DNA from: an uncultured Muribaculaceae bacterium
Lineage (GTDB): Bacteria > Bacteroidota > Bacteroidia > Bacteroidales > Muribaculaceae
Direction of reading: 5' to 3'
DNA: 64,000 nt
Assembly: GCA_910578385.1 (NCBI GenBank)
Contig: CAJTQV010000013.1
Location: 1-64,000, forward strand
Position numbers and translations under genes: made by a program. The notes under the pieces are model-generated. The model saw nothing but the letters and a program-made list of their open reading frames with translations, was not told the origin of the DNA and did not search any database. Positions 35,334 through 45,279 of the stretch are shown in pieces; position 1 is the stretch's first letter; every line of letters begins with the position of its first letter.

Positions 35334-36902
35334 TCAATCTTGTTCGATAATCCAGGAGTCGAGGGTTCTTTTTTTGCTGTCGAAGTTTGCGCCTATTTTT
35401 ACCGTTTTGCGGCCATCTGCTTTGAATGGTAACAGGTAGTCTTTGGTGTCTATCTGTGCGAGTGCCTCCTCCGCGCTGCGGTCCATCTTGAACTCCATGA
35501 CGTAGATGTAGTCCTGGGTCTTGACAACCATATCGATGCGTCCGGAAGCGGTCTTGTATTCGGTGCGTGTATAGAATCCCATCAGCTTGAAGATGATGAA
35601 AATCACATCCTGATAATGCTGCTCCAGATGTAGCAGTTCGAACGAATCATACTGGAAGTCGGCAAAAAGACTCTGCAAGCGTATCAAGAATTCCTCTGCC
35701 CTGCCTGCTTCGACATCAAGTACAAAACTTTGTATCTGAAAAGCTGTAGACTGTTGTGCCAATGAAGTGTAATAGGGTATCAGTTGCCGCAGGAAGCCAT
35801 TCTCAACCTCACGGTTAGGAAAACCGAGTTTTACCGAATCAAACCTCTTGTCATACTCCTTTATGGTCAGATACCCGCTCTGGTAGAGTACAGGTATGAA
35901 ATTTCCCAGATTGAATGATACGTCAGTAAGGTCGGTGACGTTCGCAACGTAATTTGACAGCTTTTGCAGTTGAAGACGGCGAGTCTTGAGCATCTTTATA
36001 AGGAAAGTCGGAGTTCCTGTCTGGAACCAGTAATCACCGAATTCTCCGGCATCGAGTGCATTGAGGATACTGAACGGGTTGTATACATCGACAAACCTGC
36101 TTGGAGAGAAATGGTATCCGTCGTAAAGCACGCGCAGACGGTCGTATGCCTCCTCAACAGTGATTTCCTGGTTCTCGGCCAGACGGCACACACCTTCCTC
36201 AAAATTATCATGTAGCTCATCGGTGGTTATGCCGCAGATTCCGGCATACTCCTTCCGCATGGATATGTCGTAGAGGTTGTTGAGGTCGCTGAATATGCTG
36301 AGATGACCGAACTTTGTGACACCTGTCAGCATGGCGAAGCGAATATATTGGTCCATGCGTTTCAGGTTGCCGTACACACCCCGCAGCGTGTCGCGGTGTT
36401 GCTGCTGCAAATCAGGGTTATCGACAGTCTCCAACAGAGGCTTGTCGTACTCGTCAATCAGTATGACAACGCCTTTTCCTGTCTTGTCAAAGGCAGCCTT
36501 TATGACATTCCCAAAGCGCACACCAAAATCTTCATCCGTCTTTGCGATTCCATACTCCTTTTCCCATTGGGAAATAAGGTTGTTGAGATTGGATTTGATG
36601 CCGATATTGTCATTGTAATTTGCACCGGTGAAATCGAGATGAAGCACAGGGTGTTTAATCCAGCCATGTTCTACACGGCTTATTTCCAGTCCCTCGAACA
36701 GGTCCCGACGGCCTAAGAAATATTCCTTGATTGTAGACAACAGCAATGACTTGCCGAACCGACGGGGACGGCTCAGAAATACATATTTCGACGAGGAATC
36801 GAGAAGACGCGCTATGTATCCGGTTTTGTCAACATAGAGATAACCACCCTCCCTGACAGAAGAGAAAGTCTGGATGCCGATCGGATATTTTATCTGAGCC
36901 AT
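35334..36902 (-). CDS. AAA-ATPase-like / PD-(D/E)XK nuclease-like protein, copy A
   Basis: Member of the AAA-ATPase_like + PDDEXK_9 (DUF1703) family, common in Bacteroidales and of unknown cellular role. From the ATG at 36902 (MAQIKYPIG) it has 522 residues. The P-loop variant SRPRRFGKS is at 44-52, LIDEYDKPLL supplies the Walker B region, and the C-terminal nuclease fold is seen in SGRIDMVV...MEFKMD (D and E-x-K). A TTG at 36908 is a poorer start. A second copy lies 43 bp upstream with blocks of near identity. Confidence 0.88.
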   Translation of the reverse strand: MAQIKYPIGIQTFSSVREGGYLYVDKTGYIARLLDSSSKYVFLSRPRRFGKSLLLSTIKEYFLGRRDLFEGLEISRVEHGWIKHPVLHLDFTGANYNDNIGIKSNLNNLISQWEKEYGIAKTDEDFGVRFGNVIKAAFDKTGKGVVILIDEYDKPLLETVDNPDLQQQHRDTLRGVYGNLKRMDQYIRFAMLTGVTKFGHLSIFSDLNNLYDISMRKEYAGICGITTDELHDNFEEGVCRLAENQEITVEEAYDRLRVLYDGYHFSPSRFVDVYNPFSILNALDAGEFGDYWFQTGTPTFLIKMLKTRRLQLQKLSNYVANVTDLTDVSFNLGNFIPVLYQSGYLTIKEYDKRFDSVKLGFPNREVENGFLRQLIPYYTSLAQQSTAFQIQSFVLDVEAGRAEEFLIRLQSLFADFQYDSFELLHLEQHYQDVIFIIFKLMGFYTRTEYKTASGRIDMVVKTQDYIYVMEFKMDRSAEEALAQIDTKDYLLPFKADGRKTVKIGANFDSKKRTLDSWIIEQD

Positions 36903-36944
36903 AATCAATATGTTTTAAAGAATTGCTATGTTTTTAACCGGATA

Positions 36945-38510
36945 TCAATCTTGTTCGATGATCCAGGAGTCGAGGGTTCTTTTTTTGCTGTCGAAGTTGG
37001 CACCGATTTTCACCGTTTTGCGGCCATCTGCTTTGAATGGTAACAGGTAGTCTTTGGTGTCTATCTGTGCGAGTGCTTCCTCCGCGCTGCGGTCCATCTT
37101 GAACTCCATGACGTAGATGTAGTCCTGGGTCTTGACAACCATATCGATGCGCCCGGAAGCGGTCTTGTATTCCGTGCGTGTATAGAATCCCATCAGCTTG
37201 AAGATGATGAAAATCACATCCTGATAATGCTGCTCCAGATGTCGCAGCTCGAAAGAATCATACTGGAAGTCGGCAAAGAAACTCTGAAGCCGAATCATAA
37301 AGTCTTCCGGTCGCCCGGCACGTACATCCTTTATGAACTGTATGATTTCAAAGCCGGAACCCTGTGACGAGACTGTGGCGTAGAACGGCAGAAGCTGATT
37401 CAAGAAACCTGATGCTACTTCCTGGTTCGGGAAGCCAAGTGTGACCTCGCCAAGTTCCCGGTCGTAGTCCTTGATTGTCAGATAACCGCTTTGGTATAAG
37501 ACCGGTATATAGTTGCCGAGATTGAATGAGACATCCGTCAGTTCCTCAACCGTTGTATGCAGGTGATCAAGTTTGATAATGGGCATGTTATCTGCCTTTA
37601 TCATCTTTATGAGGAAAGTCGGGGTGCCTGTCTGGAACCAATACTTACCGAATTCTCGGGCCTCGAGTGCGTTAAGGATGCTGAACGGGTTATAGACATC
37701 GACAAATCCGGTTGGAGAGAAATGGTATCCGTCGTAAAGCACGCGCAGACGGTCGTATGCCTCCTCTACAGTGATTTCCTGGTTCTCGGCCAGACGGCAC
37801 ACACCTTCCTCAAAATTATCATGTAGCTCATCGGTGGTTATGCCGCAGATTCCGGCATACTCCTTCCGCATTGATATGTCGTAGAGGTTGTTGAGGTCGC
37901 TGAATATGCTGAGATGACCGAACTTTGTGACCCCTGTCAGCATGGCGAAGCGGATATATTGGTCCATCTGTTTCAAGTTGCCGTACACACCGCGCAAAGT
38001 GTCCCGGTATTTCTGCTGCAACTCAGGTTTATCGACGGTCTCCAGCAGCGGCTTGTCGTATTCGTCAATCAGGATGACGATCTTTTGTCCGCTCTTCTCA
38101 CTGGCTCCCTTTATGATTCTTGCGAAACGGACACCAAAATCTTCGTCCTCCTTTTCAATTCCATACTCCCTTTCCCAAGATGTAAGAAGACTGTTTAATT
38201 TTGAGGTCATGCCAATAAAATCATTATAATTGGCACCCGTGAAATCAAGATGAAGCACGGGGTGTTTAACCCAGTCATGTTCGCGCCGACTAATTTCCAA
38301 CCCTTCGAACAGGTCCCGACGGCCTAAGAAATACTCCTTGATTGTAGACAGCAGCAATGACTTCCCGAACCGACGGGGACGGCTCAAAAAAACAAACTGC
38401 GATGAGTTTACAAGACTATATATATACTTGGTCTTGTCAATATACTTCAGACCGCCCATTCTGATTTTGGAGAAAGTCTGGATGCCAATCGGATATTTTA
38501 TCTGAGCCAT
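36945..38510 (-). CDS. AAA-ATPase-like / PD-(D/E)XK nuclease-like protein, copy B
   Basis: Paralogue of copy A, 521 residues from the ATG at 38510, with the same P-loop (SRPRRFGKS), LIDEYDKPLL and MEFKMD motifs. Identity with copy A is not even: the segments after LIDEYDKPLL to YHFSP and the last ~100 residues are almost the same also at DNA level, whereas residues ~25-40, ~85-140 and ~300-410 differ widely. It has its own candidate promoter. Function unknown. Confidence 0.88.
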   Translation of the reverse strand: MAQIKYPIGIQTFSKIRMGGLKYIDKTKYIYSLVNSSQFVFLSRPRRFGKSLLLSTIKEYFLGRRDLFEGLEISRREHDWVKHPVLHLDFTGANYNDFIGMTSKLNSLLTSWEREYGIEKEDEDFGVRFARIIKGASEKSGQKIVILIDEYDKPLLETVDKPELQQKYRDTLRGVYGNLKQMDQYIRFAMLTGVTKFGHLSIFSDLNNLYDISMRKEYAGICGITTDELHDNFEEGVCRLAENQEITVEEAYDRLRVLYDGYHFSPTGFVDVYNPFSILNALEAREFGKYWFQTGTPTFLIKMIKADNMPIIKLDHLHTTVEELTDVSFNLGNYIPVLYQSGYLTIKDYDRELGEVTLGFPNQEVASGFLNQLLPFYATVSSQGSGFEIIQFIKDVRAGRPEDFMIRLQSFFADFQYDSFELRHLEQHYQDVIFIIFKLMGFYTRTEYKTASGRIDMVVKTQDYIYVMEFKMDRSAEEALAQIDTKDYLLPFKADGRKTVKIGANFDSKKRTLDSWIIEQD

Positions 38511-38568
38511 AGTCACTATGATTTTTAAGAAATTGCCTGAAGTGACAACTCCCGTTCTATTTACAACG

Positions 38569-38599
38569 CAAATATAAACAATTTAGGCGAATTATCAAT
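38569..38599 (-). promoter_or_regulatory. Candidate promoter of the AAA-ATPase pair
   Basis: The minus strand has TATATTTG (38576-38569), an exact -7 box, and ATTG (38599-38596) 19 bp upstream, one base off the -33 consensus. The ATG of copy B is about 58 bp downstream. Confidence 0.5.
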
Positions 38600-38677
38600 C
38601 TTGACAGACACAAATATCGTTCAAATATGCTTCGCTGCGGACAATCGTTTATTTAGACAATCGTTCATAAATAACGA

Positions 38678-38705
38678 CAAAGCCGGGCTTTGAGGCCCGG
38701 CTTTG
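38678..38705 (-). terminator. Terminator of the purine operon, after guaA
   Basis: CAAAGCCGGGC (38678-38688) pairs perfectly with 38695-38705, loop 6 nt. It lies just after guaA, the last gene of the purine cluster. Confidence 0.75.
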
Positions 38706-38728
38706 CTCTGTTTATGGTGTGTTGTGGT

Positions 38729-40255
38729 TTACTCCCACTCGATTGTTGCCGGTGGCTTGGAGGAGATGTCGTAGACTACGCGGTTTATGCCGCGAACCTT
38801 GTTGATGATCTCGTTGCTCACCTTGGCCAGAAGCTGATAGGGAAGGTGTACCCAGTCGGCGGTCATGCCGTCGGTCGATACAACCGCTCGGAGAGCACAG
38901 CAGTTCTCATATGTGCGCTCGTCACCCATCACACCGACACTCTGCACGGGCAGGAGCATCACGCCTGCCTGCCATACCTTGTCGTACCAGCCAGACTCAC
39001 GCAGGTTGTCGATGAATATCTTGTCGGCCTGCTGGAGTATGCGGACCTTCTCACCTGTCACCTCACCGAGAATGCGGATGCCGAGTCCCGGACCGGGGAA
39101 AGGATGACGGCCGAGAAGTGCCTGGTCAATACCTAATGCACGTCCTACACGGCGAACCTCGTCCTTGAAGAGCAGACGGAGCGGTTCGACAACCTTCAGG
39201 TTCATTTCCTTGGGAAGACCTCCCACATTGTGGTGAGACTTGATCGTGGCAGAAGGACCTTTGACTGAACAGCTCTCGATAACGTCCGGGTAGATTGTAC
39301 CCTGACCCAACCAGCGTGCGCCCTCGACTTTCTTGGCTTCCTCGTTGAATACCTCAACGAAGTCGCGGCCGATAATCTTGCGCTTCTGTTCGGGATCGGT
39401 AACTCCCTTCAGGTCGGCGTAGAAACGCTCCGACGCGTCAACTCCGGTAACGTTAAGACCCATGCCCTTGTAAGATGCGAGCACATCCTCAAACTCATTG
39501 GCACGGAGCAGGCCGTTGTTAACGAAAATGCAGTAGAGGTTCGAGCCTATTGCCTTGTGGAGCAATACAGCTGCAACTGACGAGTCAACACCGCCCGACA
39601 GACCGAGAATAACCTTGTCGTCGCCAAGTTTCTCCTTGAGCTCGGCAACGGTCGAGTCGATGAACGAAGCGGGACTCCATGTGCCCGAGCATCCGCAGAT
39701 ACCGATAACGAAGTTGCGGAGCAGCGTCGGACCGTCGGTCGAATGGAACACCTCGGGGTGGAACTGGATACCCCATGTCATCTCACCTCCTATGTGATAT
39801 GCGGCCACGCGGACATTGTCGGTCGAACCGATAATCTCATAGTTGGCCGGAACAGAGGTGATGGTGTCACCATGCGACATCCATACCTGGGTCGGAGAGG
39901 GGAGCCCCTTCATCAGTGGGTCTTCAGGAGCAACGACAGTGAGCATGGCACGGCCATACTCGCGGCTCGGGGCACCCTTTACCTCGCCTCCGAACTCCTG
40001 TGCAAGGAGCTGTGCGCCGTAGCACACGCCGAGCAGGGGCAGACGGCCTTTGAACGCCGACATGTCGATGCGGGGAGAATCCTCGTCGCGCACCGATGCC
40101 GGGCTACCCGAAAGAATGACACCGCGCACGTCGTCGTCAATCTCCGGCATGTGGTTGAACGGGTGAATCTCGCAATACACGTTCTGCTCGCGCACGCGGC
40201 GTGCGATGAGCTGCGTGTACTGCGACCCGAAATCTATAATCAATATTTTTTCCAT
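38729..40255 (-). CDS. guaA: GMP synthase (glutamine-hydrolysing)
   Basis: Aminates XMP to GMP with glutamine and ATP. The 508-residue protein has the class I glutaminase domain with nucleophile Cys78 (GVCYGAQ), the PP-loop LSGGVDSS of the ATP pyrophosphatase domain and the C-terminal dimerisation domain ending PPATIEWE, as in all GuaA. It is the last gene of the purine operon, 64 bp after guaB. Confidence 0.97.
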   Translation of the reverse strand: MEKILIIDFGSQYTQLIARRVREQNVYCEIHPFNHMPEIDDDVRGVILSGSPASVRDEDSPRIDMSAFKGRLPLLGVCYGAQLLAQEFGGEVKGAPSREYGRAMLTVVAPEDPLMKGLPSPTQVWMSHGDTITSVPANYEIIGSTDNVRVAAYHIGGEMTWGIQFHPEVFHSTDGPTLLRNFVIGICGCSGTWSPASFIDSTVAELKEKLGDDKVILGLSGGVDSSVAAVLLHKAIGSNLYCIFVNNGLLRANEFEDVLASYKGMGLNVTGVDASERFYADLKGVTDPEQKRKIIGRDFVEVFNEEAKKVEGARWLGQGTIYPDVIESCSVKGPSATIKSHHNVGGLPKEMNLKVVEPLRLLFKDEVRRVGRALGIDQALLGRHPFPGPGLGIRILGEVTGEKVRILQQADKIFIDNLRESGWYDKVWQAGVMLLPVQSVGVMGDERTYENCCALRAVVSTDGMTADWVHLPYQLLAKVSNEIINKVRGINRVVYDISSKPPATIEWE

Positions 40256-40319
40256 CAGAATAATTTATAGCTCTGACGCGGCACCGGCGTAACCGTCAGT
40301 ACCACGTCAGGGTTATTTA

Positions 40320-41792
40320 TTAATTACCGGGTGAATAGTTGGGGGCCTCCTTGGTGATGGTCACATCGTGGGGATGATTCTCCTTCACTCCGGCAGAGGT
40401 GATACGTACGAACTTGGCATCGTGGAGAGTCTCGATGTCGGGGGCACCGCAATAGCCCATACCTGAGCGGAGACCTCCGATGAGCTGATATACGGTCTCG
40501 CCGAGAGTACCCTTGTAAGGCACACGTGCCACGATACCCTCCGGAACGAGCTTGTTGGTATCCATCTGCTCGCCCTGGAAATAGCGGTCTTTCGAACCGG
40601 CCTGCATGGCCTCGACAGAACCCATGCCGCGGTATGACTTGAACTTACGGCCATTGTAGATGATGGTCTCGCCCGGAGATTCCTCGACACCTGCCAGCAT
40701 CGAACCCATCATCACGCAGTCGCCACCGGCGGCGAGAGCCTTGACAACGTCGCCCGAGTAGCGGAGACCACCGTCGGCGATAACAGGCACACCATGCTTG
40801 TGGGCGGCGGTGGCGGCATCGTAGATGGCAGTGAGCTGCGGAACACCTACACCGGCAACGATGCGGGTAGTGCATATCGAACCGGGTCCGATTCCTACCT
40901 TGATACCGTCGGCACCTGCCTCAACGAGGAATTCAGCGGCAGCGGCAGTCGCGATGTTTCCGACCACAACGTCAATCTGGGGATAAGCCTCCTTGACAGC
41001 TTTCAGTGTGCGCACCACATTGGCCGAATGACCATGGGCCGTGTCAATCACCACTGCATCGACACCATTCTCCACGAGAGCCTTCACGCGTTCGAGAGTG
41101 TCTTTGGTAACGCCGACACCGGCAGCCACACGCAGACGACCCTTCGAGTCCTTGCAGGCGTTGGGGAACTCGCTGATCTTGGTAATGTCGCGATAAGTAA
41201 TAAGACCTACCAGATGATTCTCCTCGTCAACTACGGGGAGCTTCTCGATCTTGTTCTCCAGAAGAATCTGTGATGCCTCGGCAAGATCGGCGTTGGTTGT
41301 TGTGATGATATTTTCAGAAGTCATCACTTCGCTTACCGGCAGCGACATGTCGCGCTGGAAACGGAGGTCCCTGTTGGTGACGATACCGATCAGGTGGTGT
41401 TCTCCATCAATCACGGGGATACCGCCGATGCGGTTCTCTTTCATCAGACGCAGTGCGTCGGCAACAGTCTGATCTTTGGTGATGGTCACAGGGTCATAGA
41501 TCATACCCGAGTCGGCACGCTTCACCTTGCGGACCTGAGCGGCCTGGGCTGCAATCGACATATTCTTGTGGATTACACCGATACCACCTTCGCGTGCAAT
41601 GGCGATTGCCATCGGAGCCTCGGTCACGGTATCCATCGCGGCAGAAACCACCGGTATGTTGAGGTGGATGTTGCGTGAGAAACGGGTGCCGAGAGTAACG
41701 CGGTCGGGAGTGACGTTTGAGAACGCCGGGATGAGCAGCACGTCGTCGAACGTGATACCTTCCTGAGCTATTTTATCTTCAATAAACGACAT
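40320..41792 (-). CDS. guaB: IMP dehydrogenase
   Basis: Oxidises IMP to XMP with NAD+, the entry to guanine nucleotides. The 490-residue protein has an IMPDH barrel interrupted by two CBS domains (about residues 95-210), the catalytic Cys loop GPGSICTTR, and the flap RGMGSVEAM. The CBS pair commonly binds adenine and guanine nucleotides for allosteric control. It lies between purA (13 bp) and guaA. Confidence 0.97.
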   Translation of the reverse strand: MSFIEDKIAQEGITFDDVLLIPAFSNVTPDRVTLGTRFSRNIHLNIPVVSAAMDTVTEAPMAIAIAREGGIGVIHKNMSIAAQAAQVRKVKRADSGMIYDPVTITKDQTVADALRLMKENRIGGIPVIDGEHHLIGIVTNRDLRFQRDMSLPVSEVMTSENIITTTNADLAEASQILLENKIEKLPVVDEENHLVGLITYRDITKISEFPNACKDSKGRLRVAAGVGVTKDTLERVKALVENGVDAVVIDTAHGHSANVVRTLKAVKEAYPQIDVVVGNIATAAAAEFLVEAGADGIKVGIGPGSICTTRIVAGVGVPQLTAIYDAATAAHKHGVPVIADGGLRYSGDVVKALAAGGDCVMMGSMLAGVEESPGETIIYNGRKFKSYRGMGSVEAMQAGSKDRYFQGEQMDTNKLVPEGIVARVPYKGTLGETVYQLIGGLRSGMGYCGAPDIETLHDAKFVRITSAGVKENHPHDVTITKEAPNYSPGN

Positions 41793-41805
41793 ATGCAGTA
41801 GGGTC

Positions 41806-43101
41806 TTAAAATTTATTCAGTTCGGGGTCAACGATGATGGTCTGTTCGCGGTCGGGTCCAACCGAGATCATGCCGACGGGCACTCCGGTGAGTTCTTCGA
41901 GCTTGCGGACATAAGCCTTGGCATTCTCTGGAAGGTCCCCGAAGTTCTTGATGCCGGTGATGTCCTCTTTCCAGCCTGGAAGATCGATGTATACAGGCTT
42001 GCAGCGCGACAGCGAGGCGATGGTTGACGGCGGGCTCTGAATCTGCTTGCCATCGAGCTCATATGCCACGCAGACCTTGATTGTGTCGAGTCCTGACAGT
42101 ACGTCGAGCAGCATGACAGCCCAGTGGGTTATGCCGGCGAGTTCTGCGGTATAGCGGCCTACAACAGCGTCGAACCAGCCGATGCGGCGGGGACGGCCTG
42201 TGACTGTGCCGTACTCATGGCCGCGTTCGCGTATGCCGTCGCCGATCTCATCATGAAGTTCCGTCGGGAACGGACCTGAACCTACGCGGGTGCAATAAGC
42301 CTTGGCAACGCCTACAGCTGTGCGTATCCACTTCGGCGCGATACCTGCACCTACTGGTACAGACGATGCCGAGGGACTTGAAGAGGTGACGAAGGGGTAT
42401 GTACCATGCTCGATGCAGAGCATCATGCCCTGGGCGCCCTCGAAAAGGACGCGCTTGTCATCGCTGCGGAGAGCGTCGTTCACCAGACGGGATGTGTCCA
42501 CAATCATCGGTGCGAGACGCTCAGCCAGTTTCATGTACTGATTATAGACCTCCTCGACATCAAGAGTCTCCAGACCGAGCATCTTCAGCTCCATGTTCTT
42601 GACCTCAAGGGCAGCCTCAAGTCTCTCGCGGAAATAGTCCGGTTCGAGCAGGTCGCCCATGCGGAGGCCGACGCGGCTGTACTTGTCTGAATAAGCCGGG
42701 CCGATACCCTTCTTGGTCGTGCCGATAAGATCCTTGCCCTTCTGAGCCTCATAGGCACCGTCGAGCATCGCGTGCCAGGGCATCACCATGGCGGCGCGTG
42801 TCGAGATGAAGAGCTGGTAGTCGGTTATGCCACGGTCGTGGAGCTTGTCGAGTTCGGCGCATACCGAGACAGGATTAACCACCATGCCGTTGCCCATCAC
42901 ATTGACCGTAGCGGGGTTGAAGATACCCGACGGAATGCTCTGGAGCGAATATTTATTGCCACCGAACACCACAGTGTGTCCGGCGTTGTTGCCTCCCTGG
43001 TAACGCACCACCATATCGGCGCGCGTAGCGAAGTAGTCGGTAATTTTACCTTTGCCTTCGTCTCCCCATTGGGAACCTACAACTACAAGTGTTTCTGACA
43101 T
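41806..43101 (-). CDS. purA: Adenylosuccinate synthetase
   Basis: Joins IMP and aspartate with GTP to adenylosuccinate on the AMP branch. The 431-residue protein starts with the GTP-binding motif GSQWGDEGKGK; the NNAGHTV and GTYPFVTSS motifs are also present. It sits between purB (29 bp) and guaB (13 bp), so the AMP and GMP branch enzymes are on the same message. Confidence 0.97.
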   Translation of the reverse strand: MSETLVVVGSQWGDEGKGKITDYFATRADMVVRYQGGNNAGHTVVFGGNKYSLQSIPSGIFNPATVNVMGNGMVVNPVSVCAELDKLHDRGITDYQLFISTRAAMVMPWHAMLDGAYEAQKGKDLIGTTKKGIGPAYSDKYSRVGLRMGDLLEPDYFRERLEAALEVKNMELKMLGLETLDVEEVYNQYMKLAERLAPMIVDTSRLVNDALRSDDKRVLFEGAQGMMLCIEHGTYPFVTSSSPSASSVPVGAGIAPKWIRTAVGVAKAYCTRVGSGPFPTELHDEIGDGIRERGHEYGTVTGRPRRIGWFDAVVGRYTAELAGITHWAVMLLDVLSGLDTIKVCVAYELDGKQIQSPPSTIASLSRCKPVYIDLPGWKEDITGIKNFGDLPENAKAYVRKLEELTGVPVGMISVGPDREQTIIVDPELNKF

Positions 43102-43130
43102 TTCAATCTTTTTTTAGTTTTGAGAAACCT

Positions 43131-44426
43131 TTATTTTATACCGTTGCGGTCGAAGATGTAGTCCACGTTCTTCATGTAATAGTCGAGCGTGAAGCAGCCT
43201 TCGAGTTCCTCGGCGGTAAGATTCTCCTTGATTACCTCGTTCTCCTTGAGCAGGTCGATATAGGGTACTCCTGCCGCCATCGCAGCCATTGCCACGGGCT
43301 GAACTGTGTCGTAGGCCTTCTCGCGTGCGAAGCCCTTTGCGATGAGAGCGTTCATGACACGCTGGGCGAAAATCACGCCGTTAGTGATGTAGATGTTGCT
43401 CTTCATCTTCTCCTCGAACACTGTGAGGTTGCCAAGGATGTTGCACATGCGGTTGAGCATGTAGTCGAGAAGCATTGTGGCATCGGGCAGGATGATGCGC
43501 TCGGTAGCCGAGTGGGAGATGTCACGCTCGTGCCAGAGAGCCACGTTCTCGTAAGCGGTGGCCATGTATCCGCGGAGCACACGGGCGCAGCCGCACATGT
43601 TCTCCGAACCGATCGGGTTGCGCTTGTGGGGCATCGCGCTCGAACCCTTCTGGCCTTTGCCGAATGCTTCCTCCACCTCATGCACCTCGGTACGCTGGAG
43701 ACCGCGCACCTCCATAGCCATCTGCTCGATTGAGGCACCGATGAGCGCGATTGTTGCGAGGTAATAGGCGTGACGGTCACGCTGGATAACCTGGGTCGAT
43801 ACGTCAGCGCTCTCTATGCCGAGCTTGTCGCAGACATAGTCCTGAACGAACGGGGGAATGTTGGCGAAGTTACCCACGGCACCGGAAATCTTGCCGACCT
43901 CCACACCGCGTGCGGCAGCCTCGAAACGCTTGATGTTGCGCTGCATTTCGGCATACCAGAGCACCCACTTCAGGCCGAACGATGTGATGTCGGCGTGGAT
44001 GCCGTGTGTGCGGCCGATACAAGGAGTATATTTGTACTTCAGGGCCTGGCTGCGGAGCATGTCGGCGAAACGCTGCAGATCCTCGCGCAGTATGTCGTTA
44101 GCCTGTTTGAGCAGATAACCGTTGGCGGTGTCGACAACATCGGTCGAGGTGAGTCCGTAGTGAACCCACTTGCGCTCCTCGCCGAGAGTCTCGCTGACGG
44201 CGCGGGTGAACGCCACGATGTCGTGACGTGTCTGCTCCTCGATCTCCTTGATGCGGTCGATGTTGAACGAGGCGTTTGCCCAGAGCTTGTCGATGTCCTC
44301 AGCCGGAACCACGCCAAGCTCGCGCCATGCCTCGGCCGAGAGAATCTCGACCTTGAGGTAGGCGTTGAATTTATTTTCTTCTGTCCAGATGGCACGCATC
44401 TGGGGACGTGAATATCTTGGAATCAT
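43131..44426 (-). CDS. purB: Adenylosuccinate lyase
   Basis: Cleaves fumarate from SAICAR and from adenylosuccinate, so acts in both IMP and AMP synthesis. The 431-residue protein carries the fumarase/aspartase signature GSSAMPHKRNP and starts MIPRYSRP, as in the short B. subtilis-type PurB. It lies 3 bp from folD and 29 bp from purA. Confidence 0.96.
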   Translation of the reverse strand: MIPRYSRPQMRAIWTEENKFNAYLKVEILSAEAWRELGVVPAEDIDKLWANASFNIDRIKEIEEQTRHDIVAFTRAVSETLGEERKWVHYGLTSTDVVDTANGYLLKQANDILREDLQRFADMLRSQALKYKYTPCIGRTHGIHADITSFGLKWVLWYAEMQRNIKRFEAAARGVEVGKISGAVGNFANIPPFVQDYVCDKLGIESADVSTQVIQRDRHAYYLATIALIGASIEQMAMEVRGLQRTEVHEVEEAFGKGQKGSSAMPHKRNPIGSENMCGCARVLRGYMATAYENVALWHERDISHSATERIILPDATMLLDYMLNRMCNILGNLTVFEEKMKSNIYITNGVIFAQRVMNALIAKGFAREKAYDTVQPVAMAAMAAGVPYIDLLKENEVIKENLTAEELEGCFTLDYYMKNVDYIFDRNGIK

Positions 44427-44429
44427 TTC

Positions 44430-45278
44430 TTACTTTACGTTGTTAAGATAGCATTCGAGAGTGTTCTCCATCAGGCATGCGCGGGTCATGGGACCTACGC
44501 CGCCCGGCACCGGAGTGATGACTGAAGCCTTCTCGCAGACGGCATCGTAGTCAACGTCGCCGGCGAGCTTGCCAGTCTCGGGGTCACGGTTCACACCCAC
44601 GTCGATTACGACAGCGCCGGGTGCAACCATATCCTCGGTCACGAAACGGAGACGGCCGACGGCTGCCACAAGAATCTCCGCGTTGCGGCATACCTCTGCA
44701 AGATTCTGGGTGCGGCTGTGAGCCACTGTCACCGTAGCGTTGCGGTCAAGGAGCATCTTGGCCATGGGTAGGCCCACAATGTTGCTGCGGCCGATTACCA
44801 CGGCACGCTTGCCCTGGATGTCAACACCGGCCTCGTCGAGCATTCGGATAATGCCCTTCGGGGTGCAGGGATATACGCAGGGACGTTTCTGCCAGAGCGA
44901 GGCTACGTTTGCCGGATGGAAACCGTCAACGTCTTTCTCGTGGGCTATGGCCTCGATCACGCGGTCCTCGTCGATATGCTTGGGCACGGGGAGCTGTACC
45001 AGCACACCGTCCACAGTGTTGTCGGCGTTGAGGTCGGCGATGATTTTCAGCAGATCCTCCTCCGTTGTCTCTTCCGGCAGACGGATTGTGGTGCTCTTGA
45101 AGCCTACCTGCTCGGCATCCTTGCCCTTTGACTTCACATACGACTGGCTTGCGGGATCCTCACCCACAAGAATAACTGCGAGATGAGGCGCGCGGCCATA
45201 CTTCTCGACAAGCGCCGGAACCTTACCGGCTATCTCTTCTTTGATCTTCTTTGCAAGATCCTTTCCACTTATAATCAT
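44430..45278 (-). CDS. folD: Methylenetetrahydrofolate dehydrogenase / methenyltetrahydrofolate cyclohydrolase
   Basis: Interconverts methylene-, methenyl- and 10-formyl-THF, and so supplies the formyl donor for PurH (and PurN). The 282-residue protein has the motifs QLPVPKHID, the NAD(P) signature VIGRSNIVGLPMA and TPVPGGVGPMT. It lies within the purine operon, 1 bp from purD and 3 bp from purB. This position couples one-carbon supply to purine demand. Confidence 0.96.
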   Translation of the reverse strand: MIISGKDLAKKIKEEIAGKVPALVEKYGRAPHLAVILVGEDPASQSYVKSKGKDAEQVGFKSTTIRLPEETTEEDLLKIIADLNADNTVDGVLVQLPVPKHIDEDRVIEAIAHEKDVDGFHPANVASLWQKRPCVYPCTPKGIIRMLDEAGVDIQGKRAVVIGRSNIVGLPMAKMLLDRNATVTVAHSRTQNLAEVCRNAEILVAAVGRLRFVTEDMVAPGAVVIDVGVNRDPETGKLAGDVDYDAVCEKASVITPVPGGVGPMTRACLMENTLECYLNNVK

Positions 45279-45279
45279 T

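Noticed and set aside
35334..38510. Tandem AAA-ATPase genes as insertion-sequence transposases
   Set aside because: No terminal inverted repeats or target-site duplications seen, and the motifs fit AAA-ATPase_like/PDDEXK_9 proteins.
38640..38672. Short direct repeat GACAATCGTT near the guaA terminator as an attachment site
   Set aside because: Only ten bases, no integrase or tRNA nearby; likely chance.
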